Of a stretch of DNA of 64,000 bases, positions 1-7,460 are shown one piece after another (within the stretch, counting starts at the first letter, position 1; each line of letters opens with the position of its first letter). The DNA comes from JAPUDQ01 sp049289035 (GTDB lineage: Bacteria; Patescibacteriota; Saccharimonadia; Saccharimonadales; Saccharimonadaceae), in contig JBAQIV010000022.1 of NCBI GenBank assembly GCA_049289035.1, forward strand, positions 18,071 through 82,070, written 5' to 3'. The translations under genes and the position numbers were made by a program. The notes under the pieces are model-generated. The model was not told the DNA's origin, did no database searches, and saw nothing but the letters and a program-made list of their open reading frames with translations.

Positions 1-18
1 AACTAGTTCGTGACGACG

Positions 19-24
19 TATAAT
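19..24 (+). promoter_or_regulatory. -10 box of the metK riboswitch transcript
   Basis: A perfect TATAAT lies about 25 bases before the riboswitch P1 stem, the right distance for a transcript that begins just upstream of the aptamer. The matching -35 would fall off the left edge of the window, so only half the promoter can be seen. Confidence 0.6.
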
Positions 25-45
25 ACTAAGCAGTACTTTACATAA

Positions 46-145
46 CCAATATCATGAAGCGGGGAGAGACTGACTCTATGAACCGCTAGCAACCGGCTGG
101 TGCGGCAAGGTGCTAATTTCAGCCCATTTCGGGGAAGATATGACA
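46..145 (+). ncRNA. SAM-I (S-box) riboswitch
   Basis: The leader of metK carries the S-box core in order: a GGGGAGAGACTG segment, ATGAACCGC, GCAACCGGC, GGCAAGGTGCTAATTTCAGC and a closing GGGGAAGATATGA. The P1 helix pairs ATATC (49-53) with GATAT (137-141). SAM-I riboswitches bind S-adenosylmethionine and switch off methionine/SAM genes. Its position in front of SAM synthetase is the classical feedback arrangement. The identification is from recognised consensus segments, not from a covariance search. Confidence 0.88.
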
Positions 146-159
146 TTTATCACGCTATA

Positions 160-186
160 AATCGTCTGCTTGCCAGGCGATTTTAT
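160..186 (+). terminator. Riboswitch expression-platform terminator
   Basis: AATCGTCTG (160-168) pairs with CAGGCGATT (174-182, one G-U), followed by a short T run. The hairpin sits between the aptamer and the metK ribosome binding site. It fits a transcription terminator formed when SAM is bound. The T run is weak, so partial sequestration of downstream sequence is an alternative. Confidence 0.6.
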
Positions 187-216
187 ATGTAAACCATAAG
201 GAGGATAACAACTAAC

Positions 217-1185
217 ATGAGCCGATTTCGAACAGCCGAATCAGTGTCGCCAAAGCACCCGGACAAACTATGCGATCAGATATCTGATGCTATACTCGAC
301 GCCTATCTCACGAACGACCCCGATGCGCGTGTCGCCGTAGAGACGGTCGGCGGGCACGGCAAAGTGTTTATAACGGGTGAAGTAACGAGCACGCAGCACC
401 CTGATGTGGCGCCTATCGTACAGCGACTCGCGGGTGATGTCGAACTGATCGTACACTTGGTCAAGCAAAGCCCCGAGATTGCGCGTGGCGTCGATACTGG
501 CGGTGCGGGCGACCAGGGTATCATGGTGGGCTATGCCTGCAATGAAACGCCAGAATTGCTACCGCTCGAAGTAGTGCTCAGCCGTAAGCTCAACCAATAC
601 TTGTATGAAATCTGGCCATTTGACGGCAAGACACAGGTGACACTCAAAGACGGCGTGATCGTGGCACTTGTGGCAAGTTTTCAAAATGCACCACAAGCGG
701 AGCTTCGTGCCAAAGTGGTTGCATGGACGCAGTCGATCGATACGCCAACAGCTGAAGATGTGGCCATACATGCCAACCCAGCAGGCGACTGGCAGCAGGG
801 TGGCTTTGAAGCCGATGCTGGTCTAACTGGACGCAAACTAGTGGTCGACAACTACGGCCCGAGCATACCAATCGGCGGTGGATGCTTTAGCGGCAAAGAC
901 CCAAGCAAAGTCGACCGCAGCGCGGCGTATATGGCACGCAAAGTTGCAAGGGATTACTTACAAAAACGCGGTGCAAAAGAAGTATTTTGTCACCTCGCAT
1001 ATGCCATCGGCTACGACCAGCCGCTTGAAGCAACCGTGACGATTGACGGCGTACAAGAAGCGGTTGAAGGCTACGACCTCAGCCCTCGTGGTATCATTGT
1101 GGCGCTTGATCTCAAGCGACCCATCTACGAGCCAACCGCTCGCTATGGTCACTTTGGTCACGCCGACTTTTCGTGGGAGCAATAA
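217..1185 (+). CDS. metK: S-adenosylmethionine synthetase (compact form)
   Basis: Catalyses ATP + methionine to S-adenosylmethionine, the cell's methyl donor; cytosolic. The protein has the N-terminal HPDK (14-17), the GAGDQG ATP motif (96-101) and the GGGCFSGKDPSKVDRS loop (220-235) that binds phosphate and metal. At 322 aa it is well below the usual 380-400: the segment before KQSPEI, the central hinge and the C-terminal tail after FSWEQ are all shortened, while catalytic motifs are kept. The start is fixed by a strong AAGGAGG about 10 bases upstream. It sits alone behind a SAM-I riboswitch, so SAM feedback is the expected control. Confidence 0.95.
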   Translation: MSRFRTAESVSPKHPDKLCDQISDAILDAYLTNDPDARVAVETVGGHGKVFITGEVTSTQHPDVAPIVQRLAGDVELIVHLVKQSPEIARGVDTGGAGDQGIMVGYACNETPELLPLEVVLSRKLNQYLYEIWPFDGKTQVTLKDGVIVALVASFQNAPQAELRAKVVAWTQSIDTPTAEDVAIHANPAGDWQQGGFEADAGLTGRKLVVDNYGPSIPIGGGCFSGKDPSKVDRSAAYMARKVARDYLQKRGAKEVFCHLAYAIGYDQPLEATVTIDGVQEAVEGYDLSPRGIIVALDLKRPIYEPTARYGHFGHADFSWEQ

Positions 1186-1216
1186 ACTTACATCGCGATA
1201 CTCATGGGTGCTTTGC

Positions 1217-1222
1217 TATACT
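1217..1222 (+). promoter_or_regulatory. Extended -10 box of the 1232 gene
   Basis: TGC-TATACT, nine bases before the ATG at 1232, with no Shine-Dalgarno sequence. It supports the ATG at 1232 as the real start and suggests a leaderless or nearly leaderless transcript. Confidence 0.5.
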
Positions 1223-1231
1223 GTATATGAT

Positions 1232-1867
1232 ATGAAAATTGCAGTTATTGGTGCGAGCGGCAAGACAGGCAGGGTGTTTGTGAACGCCGCTCTTGGTGCT
1301 GGTCACGACATACGTGCTGGTGTGTATCGAAGTGAAGTGTTTCATACCAGCGATCATTTGGAGGTTGTGAAAATCGATGCCTTAAAACCTGCCGATGTCG
1401 AAAAACTTGTTGTCGGGTGCGACGCGGTCGTGAGTGTGCTCGGGCATGTCCATGACAGCCCAGCATACGTACAGACGACCGCTATTGGCAATGTGCTGAG
1501 CGCTATGAAAAAGCACCGTATACGGAGAATTGTTAGTTTGACGGGCACGGGCGTACGCACCAAAGGCGACCGGCCGTCATGGACTGATCGCATACTTAAC
1601 CTCGCCGTTCGCGTCGCTGACCCAGCGCGTGTTCATGATGGAAAAGCACATGCCGATGTGCTTAAAGACAGCGATACCGAATGGACGGTCGTCAGAGTAC
1701 TAAAATTAACAGATGGTCTTGAGCAGCTCTATAGTTTGACGGCGCACGGTCCAGGCAAAGCGTTTGTGACGCGCCGTACAGCCGCCGATGCAATACTACG
1801 TGTGTTGCATGACCATAGTTTTGTTCGTGAGCTACCAGTACTGTCACGTGCGCAACGGGTCTTGTGA
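1232..1867 (+). CDS. NAD(P)-binding atypical short-chain dehydrogenase (NAD(P)H-binding family)
   Basis: A 211-aa Rossmann-fold protein opening with MKIAVIGASGKTGR; the GASGKTG turn (7-13) is the glycine-rich dinucleotide loop of the atypical SDR/NmrA-like group related to biliverdin reductase B. The substrate cannot be predicted. The frame is open further upstream, back into metK, but the glycine loop must lie near the N-terminus and a promoter lies just before the ATG at 1232, so I chose that start. Its end overlaps the convergent branching-enzyme-like gene by about 24 bases. Confidence 0.8.
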   Translation: MKIAVIGASGKTGRVFVNAALGAGHDIRAGVYRSEVFHTSDHLEVVKIDALKPADVEKLVVGCDAVVSVLGHVHDSPAYVQTTAIGNVLSAMKKHRIRRIVSLTGTGVRTKGDRPSWTDRILNLAVRVADPARVHDGKAHADVLKDSDTEWTVVRVLKLTDGLEQLYSLTAHGPGKAFVTRRTAADAILRVLHDHSFVRELPVLSRAQRVL

Positions 1868-3619
1868 CAAAACCAGCACAACATGCGGCGGAAGACTGAT
1901 TGTCGCCATACCGGTAGGATCGGTCGTAACGGCTTCGACGACGTAGTCACCGAACTGCTCGCTGTAGCCTGACCAGGCACTATTGAACCGGATATACCAC
2001 GTTCCAGACAGGGGCAGGTGCACAATGTATTCGCTAAAATTGCCACCGGCGAAGTTGACGAGCACGAGCGTGTCGTCGCCAGCACCACCGTGCTGCCAGC
2101 GATGGTAGCCAAGCACTTTGTCGTGGTCATTGTGGTGAAAGATTGCGCAGTTTTGACCAAGTAAACCGGCTGTGTTGCCATACTCGTTGAGGCGGAGGCT
2201 GATCAGGTGTTTGTGTGCCGAGACAATGCCAGCGTGTTTTTCAACTTTGTCCCATTCAAGTGCTTGCCAGTCATTAAATTCGCCTTCTTGTAAAAATTCC
2301 TGACCCTGCAAGAGCATCGGCACACCGGGTGCAGTCAGGGTAACGGCCGAGGCTGTGAGTAATCGTTGCTGTGCCGACAAGTTATCACCACCATTGGGAT
2401 CGGCCGCTTCGTTGAGCCTAACGGAACCATTGGCCGCTGTGTCATGAGAGTCAGCGAAGATGATTTTTTGAAATGCATCGTCGTTGTAACGATGCAACAA
2501 TTCGTCGATCAGTGTCGTCAGTTGAGCTGGTACGCCATAGGTGAGCCCAAGCGTGTCACGAAGTGCGTGTGGGAATCCCAGACCCCATTGAGCGTCAAAG
2601 CCGCACCCGCTGTGGTCTGTGGGTTTGGTAATAAAATCAGTCGCAGCGCAGTCTTCGGCAATCATCATAGCGCCAGGCCGAATGCGATGGCTGAGTTCGG
2701 TAATGCTACTAAGGAGTGACCAGGCATCGGCAATATCATGAGCTGGGTCGCTGTCGCGGCCTTCGGTATTGCGCATGTAAATCGTCGAATCGACACGCAG
2801 GCCGTCGACACGAAATTCGTGAAACCACATAGCTACATTGTCGAGTATAAACTGCCGGACTTCTGGCCGTCCGTAGTCGGGCCGTGCTCCAAACGGCGTG
2901 TCTGACCGCCAGTCATTGTAAAAATATATACCACCTTTGGCGGGGTCACTGGTCCAGCCGTCAAATTGCCAGAGTGTTTCGCTAAATAGGTGGTTGTATA
3001 CGACGTCTATAATCACGCCGATACTGCGGTCGTGACAGGCGCGCACAAATGTCATGAGGCCGTGGCGGCCACCCAGGGCGTTTTCAATTGAAAACAAATC
3101 GCGCGGATTGTAGCCCCAGCCCTGGGAGTAGCCCATGCTAGTAACGGGCATTAGTTCGATCATGTTGATGCCGAGGTCTTGCAAGTAATCGAGTCGCTCA
3201 ATCGCCGTATCAAATGTGCCGGCTGTCGAGGCGTCGGGTCGGGCGAAAGTGCCGATGTGCATTTCATAGATGACTTGTTGCTCGCGGGGGATGGGCACAA
3301 ATATGTCGTCACCCCAGTCGAAGTCGTTGGCGACTATGACTGATTGACCATTTTCAGTCGCGGTTAGCTGCCGAGCGCGTGGGTCGTTGCGGTATAGTTC
3401 ATGGCCGTCAGCGGTCGTGATTTTGTATTGGTAGATATGCCCAGGTTCAGCGTGTGCAACGGCCGTAGACCAGTAGCCACCATCTTCTCTGTCCATTGCA
3501 ATTGGGTCATGGGTAAATGTGCCGACTACGTCGACACGCGTAGCAAAGGGCGCCCAGACGCGAAATGTCACGCCGCCACGCCGAACAGTTGCCCCCAATT
3601 GTTTTTTTATTCTACGCAT
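1844..3619 (-). CDS. glgB: GH13 alpha-amylase family protein, probable 1,4-alpha-glucan branching enzyme
   Basis: A 591-aa glycoside hydrolase 13 protein that would transfer alpha-1,4 glucan segments to alpha-1,6 branch points in glycogen. An N-terminal CBM48-like beta domain (about 13-100) precedes a TIM barrel with the four family motifs: DVVYNH (205-210), GLRVDS with nucleophile D277, acid/base E322 in MIAEDC, and SHD with D393. A C-terminal beta domain closes the protein. Length and the WGYNP motif favour a branching enzyme; malto-oligosyltrehalose trehalohydrolase or an amylase remain possible. The start at 3619 is chosen because a complete -35/-10 promoter ends six bases before it; 19 extra upstream codons are open but would overlap that promoter. 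No other glycogen gene is nearby. Confidence 0.78.
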   Translation of the reverse strand: MRRIKKQLGATVRRGGVTFRVWAPFATRVDVVGTFTHDPIAMDREDGGYWSTAVAHAEPGHIYQYKITTADGHELYRNDPRARQLTATENGQSVIVANDFDWGDDIFVPIPREQQVIYEMHIGTFARPDASTAGTFDTAIERLDYLQDLGINMIELMPVTSMGYSQGWGYNPRDLFSIENALGGRHGLMTFVRACHDRSIGVIIDVVYNHLFSETLWQFDGWTSDPAKGGIYFYNDWRSDTPFGARPDYGRPEVRQFILDNVAMWFHEFRVDGLRVDSTIYMRNTEGRDSDPAHDIADAWSLLSSITELSHRIRPGAMMIAEDCAATDFITKPTDHSGCGFDAQWGLGFPHALRDTLGLTYGVPAQLTTLIDELLHRYNDDAFQKIIFADSHDTAANGSVRLNEAADPNGGDNLSAQQRLLTASAVTLTAPGVPMLLQGQEFLQEGEFNDWQALEWDKVEKHAGIVSAHKHLISLRLNEYGNTAGLLGQNCAIFHHNDHDKVLGYHRWQHGGAGDDTLVLVNFAGGNFSEYIVHLPLSGTWYIRFNSAWSGYSEQFGDYVVEAVTTDPTGMATISLPPHVVLVLSQDPLRT

Positions 3620-3625
3620 ACGTCT

Positions 3626-3654
3626 ATTATCGAGCCATAAGCACAATAAGGCAA
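3626..3654 (-). promoter_or_regulatory. Sigma70-type promoter giving a leaderless transcript of the GH13 gene
   Basis: On the minus strand TTGCCT (3654-3649), a 17-base spacer and GATAAT (3631-3626) lie immediately before the ATG at 3619, with only six bases between the -10 box and the start codon. Transcription would begin at or next to the A of the ATG. Confidence 0.65.
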
Positions 3655-3753
3655 GGAGTTGCAGGCAATATATCAAGGATGTGGCCGTTCTCGGCCAGCG
3701 AGATCAATTATTTTGTTCAGCTTGTTCTCATAAAAAGTCGTAGTATAGAAGGT

Positions 3754-4260
3754 ATGAACAACTCACAAAAAATCTTTACTATGATAGGTGCCGTAGCGGT
3801 GATTGGCGTGTCGGGCTGGGTCGGATATGCACTGTTTGCCACGCCACAATCCGCGGTAAACTCTGTCACCAAGTCATCGTCTTCATCGTCGCAATCAGCA
3901 AGCGTAACAAACTCATCGACAGCAACGTCAAATACGACAAATTCGTCGACGGCGAATAGTGCATACAAAGACGGCACATTTACGGCGAATACTAGCTATA
4001 GAGTGCCGCACGGTGGACAAAATTCTATCTCGGCCACGGTCACGGTGAGCGGCGGTAAGATAGCCGATGTGTCGGTGAGCGATGACTATGGCGATGGCGA
4101 GTCAGGTATGTATGTCAGCGGGTTTGAGTCCGAAGTTAAATCTGCCGTTGTGGGCCAGTCGCTTGGTGACGTGTCGGTGTCACGAATTGGTGGAGCGAGT
4201 CTGACGAGCGAGGCGTTTGGTGCGGTGCTTGATATAATTAAAACAAATGCACGCGGGTAA
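3754..4260 (+). CDS. Membrane-anchored FMN-binding domain protein
   Basis: A 168-aa protein with one N-terminal membrane segment (about 9-29), a Ser/Thr/Asn-rich linker (about 35-70) and a C-terminal FMN-binding domain outside the membrane. Near its end is GGASLTS (146-152), close to the SGATLTS flavinylation motif of NqrC/RnfG-type proteins, in which FMN is joined to a Thr by ApbE. T151 would be the attachment residue. An ApbE homologue is the next gene on the same strand. The role is probably extracytoplasmic electron transfer; the partner is unknown. The upstream open frame (from 3565) lies in the GH13 promoter region and looks non-coding, so I start at the ATG before the membrane segment. 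Confidence 0.82.
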   Translation: MNNSQKIFTMIGAVAVIGVSGWVGYALFATPQSAVNSVTKSSSSSSQSASVTNSSTATSNTTNSSTANSAYKDGTFTANTSYRVPHGGQNSISATVTVSGGKIADVSVSDDYGDGESGMYVSGFESEVKSAVVGQSLGDVSVSRIGGASLTSEAFGAVLDIIKTNARG

Positions 4261-4494
4261 ATATTATTTCAGATACTTTGGGGGTTCATCGAACAGGCGG
4301 CATGATTTTTTCTCCTGGGCTTCGCGCCGGGTTTTCCTTGCGCTCGCAGCAGGGAAAACTCGGGCTGCAGATAGTCGAAAAAAACATACCGCCCATTCGA
4401 TCTCGCCGACGTGTCGACTAGTGGGTACCCTGGGCTGGCGTGAATATTATACTTTCGTGCCAGGCATAGCCTTGTCGTCAGGAATTTAACGATA
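4261..4494. other. Structured gap between the FMN-binding gene and ApbE
   Basis: Beyond the large hairpin at 4288-4401, described separately, I see no gene. A TATACT-like box (about 4447) could start an ApbE transcript. A minus-strand open frame crosses the hairpin, but it mostly copies the antisense of the ApbE start and has no supporting signal. Confidence 0.4.
4288..4401. ncRNA. Candidate 6S-like hairpin with central bubble
   Basis: One long fold: ATCGAA/TTCGAT (4288-4293, 4396-4401), GGCGG/CCGCC (4296-4300, 4389-4393), ATG/CAT and T6/A6 close a stem, then a symmetric open bubble of 15 and 14 bases (4312-4326, 4364-4377), then an 11-bp stem (4327-4337, 4353-4363) with a 15-base loop. A stem, a large central bubble and a terminal hairpin are the architecture of 6S RNA, which traps sigma70 RNA polymerase. 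It is shorter than normal 6S RNA, and the strand cannot be decided. It could also be only a bulky terminator. Confidence 0.35.
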
Positions 4495-5331
4495 ATGGAA
4501 TCGATATACTCACGTGACGGTATTGGGACCAAGTGGTGGTTTGAATTGCTCGGCGGCACGACATTTCCGGTCGCCACAAAGCGGGCGATCAATGAGGCTA
4601 TGGATATGTTTAACCGTGATTATACGCGATTTACTGACACATCGTTTGTCGGCCAACTGAACCTGAACAAAATTATTACAAACTTTCCACCCGAGCTGTA
4701 TGACATGCTGGTGTTCGCCCAGGATATGTACCGTGCGTCAGATGGTATCTTCGATATTTCAGTGGGTGGTGCGCTACACGCCAAAGGCTATGGTGATCGC
4801 AAACACGCTGGTCGAGTACACCAAAAATTTTGGGATGAGACGAAAATCACCAGAGAAAAAATCACCATCCCGCGTGAAAGTGTCATTGATCTCGGGGGAC
4901 TTGGCAAGGGCTGGCTTATCGACAGGTTAGTCGAAGTTATGCGCGCGTGCGGTCATGAGCAATTCATCGTCAATGGCGGCGGCGATATGTATGTGCATAG
5001 TGACGCGCCGATCGAGATTGCGTTGCAACACCCGACCAAACATGACCAAAAGATCGGTCAAACGCTGATCACGCATGGTGCGTTGGCGGTGAGTTCGACC
5101 GTCATGCGTCGGTGGCAGCACGAGGGCAGGGAGCATCACCATATCATTGACCCGCGCACAAGTGAGTCGAGCCAGTCGGACGTAATCAGCACCTATGTAC
5201 GAGCCGACACCGCCCTCATCGCCGACGTCATGGCAACCATACTTATCGTCAACCCAACGCTCGACGCAAGGCTGAGCAAAAAGTTTGATTTGCAGACGAT
5301 TCTAGTGCGAGCTAATCAATTAGCTGATTAA
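4495..5331 (+). CDS. apbE: ApbE family FAD:protein FMN transferase
   Basis: Transfers FMN from FAD to a Thr/Ser of a target protein, with Mg2+. The 278-aa sequence has the family blocks in order: DGIFDISVGGAL, IDLGGLGKGWLID, VNGGGDMYVHSD and HHHIIDPRT with the conserved IDP. There is no lipobox or clear signal peptide, so the active site may face the cytoplasm, or export may occur another way. The target is very probably the FMN-binding protein encoded just upstream. The two genes are separated by a 234-base structured gap rather than tightly fused. Confidence 0.88.
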   Translation: MESIYSRDGIGTKWWFELLGGTTFPVATKRAINEAMDMFNRDYTRFTDTSFVGQLNLNKIITNFPPELYDMLVFAQDMYRASDGIFDISVGGALHAKGYGDRKHAGRVHQKFWDETKITREKITIPRESVIDLGGLGKGWLIDRLVEVMRACGHEQFIVNGGGDMYVHSDAPIEIALQHPTKHDQKIGQTLITHGALAVSSTVMRRWQHEGREHHHIIDPRTSESSQSDVISTYVRADTALIADVMATILIVNPTLDARLSKKFDLQTILVRANQLAD

Positions 5332-5371
5332 AATTCGCTTTTACTCAGATAGCTCTAAGGGGTGATTTTCA

Positions 5372-6217
5372 CTACATGTATTCACGGCAAACCGAGAGCT
5401 TGCCAGTGTCGAAGCCTTTGCGAAATGCCTCAACGCGCTCTTTACTACTGCCGTGCGTCCAGGTTTCGGGGTTGATGGAACCCTGGGTACTGGCTTGTAT
5501 GCGATCGTCGCCGACAGCTTCAGCAGCGCTGATTGCTTGCTCTATATCACCCGGCTGAAAGACGTTGCGGTCGCGAAGTGAATTGGCCCACAGACCGGCA
5601 AAGCAGTCAGCCTGTAGCTCTAGTCGGACGCTGACGCTATTGTCGCCAGAACGCGCATACGCGGGGTCATTTTGCGCTTTGTCCATAATGCCGAGCACAT
5701 TTTGTGCATGGTGACCGGCTTCGTGAGCTATCACGTAGGCTTGTGCAACGTCGCCGTTACTACCACCGAGCTGTTGCAATACGGCAAAAAATGTCTCATC
5801 CAGATAAATCGTAGTATCGAGCGGGCAATAATGCGGCCCGACCTGTGTCGTCGCTATGCCGCAGCCCGAGCGAGTACCGTCGCGAAACAGCACAAGCGTC
5901 GGGTCAGGGTAGGTTTTGCCCTCGGCTTTGAGGGTTTTGCGCCAGTAATCGTTGTTTGAGCCAAGCACCGTGCTGACAAATGTCTCGTAATTGTCTTTGC
6001 CTTGAAACTCAGCCGGCTGTTCGGTTGACTGTGAGCTACCGCCGAGATTGCCAGCGACTTGTTCGAGTAGTGCGGGGTCAACCTGTACGCCCATATAGCT
6101 GAGTGCCAAAAACATGACGATACCGACCAAGCCGCCACCAAGCCCGAGCCCGATGCCGCCCATGCCGCGTCGATCGTCGACGTTGCCACTTGTACCGAGT
6201 TGATCCCATAATGCCAT
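5372..6217 (-). CDS. YpfJ-type neutral zinc metallopeptidase
   Basis: A 281-aa membrane-anchored peptidase of the YpfJ/KPN_02809 family. The N-terminus has the conserved WDQ...RRG segment and a Gly-rich stretch leading into one membrane span (about 29-44). The zinc-binding HEAGH is at 165-169, with a downstream LELQADCFAG that supplies the third ligand. Substrates of the family are not known. The start at 6217 is the only sensible Met; no ribosome binding site is seen, and the upstream sequence consists of TACCATY repeats that resemble -10 boxes. A perfect TGTGA-N6-TCACA palindrome lies 53-68 bases upstream. Confidence 0.85.
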   Translation of the reverse strand: MALWDQLGTSGNVDDRRGMGGIGLGLGGGLVGIVMFLALSYMGVQVDPALLEQVAGNLGGSSQSTEQPAEFQGKDNYETFVSTVLGSNNDYWRKTLKAEGKTYPDPTLVLFRDGTRSGCGIATTQVGPHYCPLDTTIYLDETFFAVLQQLGGSNGDVAQAYVIAHEAGHHAQNVLGIMDKAQNDPAYARSGDNSVSVRLELQADCFAGLWANSLRDRNVFQPGDIEQAISAAEAVGDDRIQASTQGSINPETWTHGSSKERVEAFRKGFDTGKLSVCREYM

Positions 6218-6223
6218 ACATTG

Positions 6224-6260
6224 ATGGTAGATGGTAAATGGTAATTAGTAAATGGTGATA
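6224..6260. repeat. Degenerate 7-bp tandem repeat (ATGGTAA type)
   Basis: ATGGTAG, ATGGTAA, ATGGTAA, TTAGTAA, ATGGTGA follow each other with 7-base period, directly before the YpfJ-type start. A related block lies at 9140-9168. Confidence 0.6.
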
Positions 6261-6269
6261 GGCATAAAA

Positions 6270-6285
6270 TGTGAAGTAGATCACA
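6270..6285. promoter_or_regulatory. CRP-like palindrome TGTGA-N6-TCACA
   Basis: A perfect match to the CRP/FNR-superfamily half-sites with the correct six-base spacer, 53-68 bases upstream of the YpfJ-type peptidase start. No CRP-like regulator is encoded in the window, so this is only a candidate operator. Confidence 0.35.
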
Positions 6286-6346
6286 TAGTGCATTGATCGT
6301 TAATCAATGAACGTTGAACGCTACGCATGCATCACAATATGAACTG

Positions 6347-6368
6347 CCCGCGCCAGTTTCAGCGCGGG
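6347..6368. terminator. GC-rich hairpin after the 59-aa gene
   Basis: CCCGCGC (6347-6353) pairs with GCGCGGG (6362-6368) around an eight-base loop. It lies just past the stop of the minus-strand gene at 6381 and probably terminates it, although the following T run is poor. Confidence 0.45.
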
Positions 6369-6380
6369 ACTTATGTTTCA

Positions 6381-6560
6381 TCAGGGTAGTAGGTGCTTGG
6401 GACCCTGCGAGGGCACTCTGGGCTGCGGGCCCGGAATCAGCGACCAACCGCCGAGGCCGTACTCGTACTTATACATCCTCCCTTCCTCGGTCAGTACGTA
6501 GATGATGTCGTAGTAACCATCTGGGTGGGGCATGACCTGGAACTGGACGATCTTATCCAT
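6381..6560 (-). CDS. Small hypothetical protein (59 aa)
   Basis: I do not recognise this family. The start is supported by an AAGGAG (plus-strand 6567-6572) six bases before the ATG at 6560, and a hairpin follows the stop. The protein has no membrane segment; its middle (PDGYYDIIYVLTEEGRMYKY) is rich in Tyr and alternating hydrophobics, as in a small beta-sheet domain, and its end is Pro/Gly rich. The open frame extends upstream, but that extension has no start signal. Confidence 0.6.
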   Translation of the reverse strand: MDKIVQFQVMPHPDGYYDIIYVLTEEGRMYKYEYGLGGWSLIPGPQPRVPSQGPKHLLP

Positions 6561-6685
6561 GTAAAGCTCCTTCACGAGAACTCCGGTATGAAACAATATA
6601 ATCATAGCATAAAGTAGCGTATAAAGCAAACAATACGTAATTTTTATAGACTTATTCGTACATATGTGATATAAAATAACAAATA

Positions 6686-7441
6686 ATGTCTATATTTTCA
6701 CCTGTCCGTCGGTATGTTCATGGCGAGCTCGCAACACTGGGTTCTGAAAAGGGTATCAATACGCAATCAGAACGACTAAGAGAACGTTTCCGAGATACGC
6801 CAAGTCTTAAGCTGTTAGCTATGTGGGCGATCCATGAAGCGCTCGGGCTCGTTCCTGCGTTAGCCGATGAGACATTGCGACAGATGTATGCCGCTCGCGG
6901 TATCGATGTGGTGGGCTATGGTGCATCGTCGGTTGCTATGCGGGTTGAAGATCAGGTGTTTCGTGTCTATCATGATAGCTTTGACAAGTCGCCAGAGGAG
7001 CACGAAACTATGCTGGCTGAGCTGCGGTCTCGTCAAGAAAAGCTGCAGAAGTATTTGCCAGATGTGGTATGCGGACAAGAATTTACGTTGGCTACCAACC
7101 CGCTGCCAGGCCGTCAGGAAACGACGATTATCGCAAGTCACCAACCATATATAAAAGACTACATACCATATGATCCCGCGGGTGACTATAACGATACACA
7201 GAGACAGCAGCTCGTCAATATGATAGCTGCAGCTGAAACCATGCGAGAAAACGAGGGATTACTTGTCGATATAATGGGGCAGGGCAACGTAGGGTTCTCT
7301 AAGGGAAATCTCATAATTATAGATACATTACCGATTAAGCTAGCCAGCTTAAAACCGGACGCTCGGCACATAATGTTGCAGCTGTACAATGACGCTCTAG
7401 CTACGATGCGTACGCAGACAGCATGTGTGGATGTAGCGTAG
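6686..7441 (+). CDS. Hypothetical protein with a possible kinase-like fold
   Basis: 251 aa, no membrane segments. A GYGASSVAMRV stretch (77-87) followed by FRVYHD resembles a glycine loop and following strand of aminoglycoside-phosphotransferase-like kinases. Later, DIMGQGNVGFSKGNLIIIDT has the rhythm of a catalytic/metal loop (normally HGD...N...IDF) but lacks the usual catalytic Asp-Asn pattern. It may be a degenerate kinase. A TATAAA box lies 11 bases before the ATG, and no ribosome binding site is seen. It stands alone between convergent and divergent neighbours. Confidence 0.6.
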   Translation: MSIFSPVRRYVHGELATLGSEKGINTQSERLRERFRDTPSLKLLAMWAIHEALGLVPALADETLRQMYAARGIDVVGYGASSVAMRVEDQVFRVYHDSFDKSPEEHETMLAELRSRQEKLQKYLPDVVCGQEFTLATNPLPGRQETTIIASHQPYIKDYIPYDPAGDYNDTQRQQLVNMIAAAETMRENEGLLVDIMGQGNVGFSKGNLIIIDTLPIKLASLKPDARHIMLQLYNDALATMRTQTACVDVA

Positions 7442-7460
7442 AGTAGATTTTTAAGAAAAG

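Noticed and set aside
3565..3753. Longer N-terminus for the FMN-binding protein
   Set aside because: It would cover the promoter of the divergent GH13 gene and add non-protein-like sequence before the membrane anchor.
4269..4592. Minus-strand 107-codon open frame across the hairpin and the start of apbE
   Set aside because: It is the antisense of a coding region and a stable hairpin; no start signal or protein-like composition.
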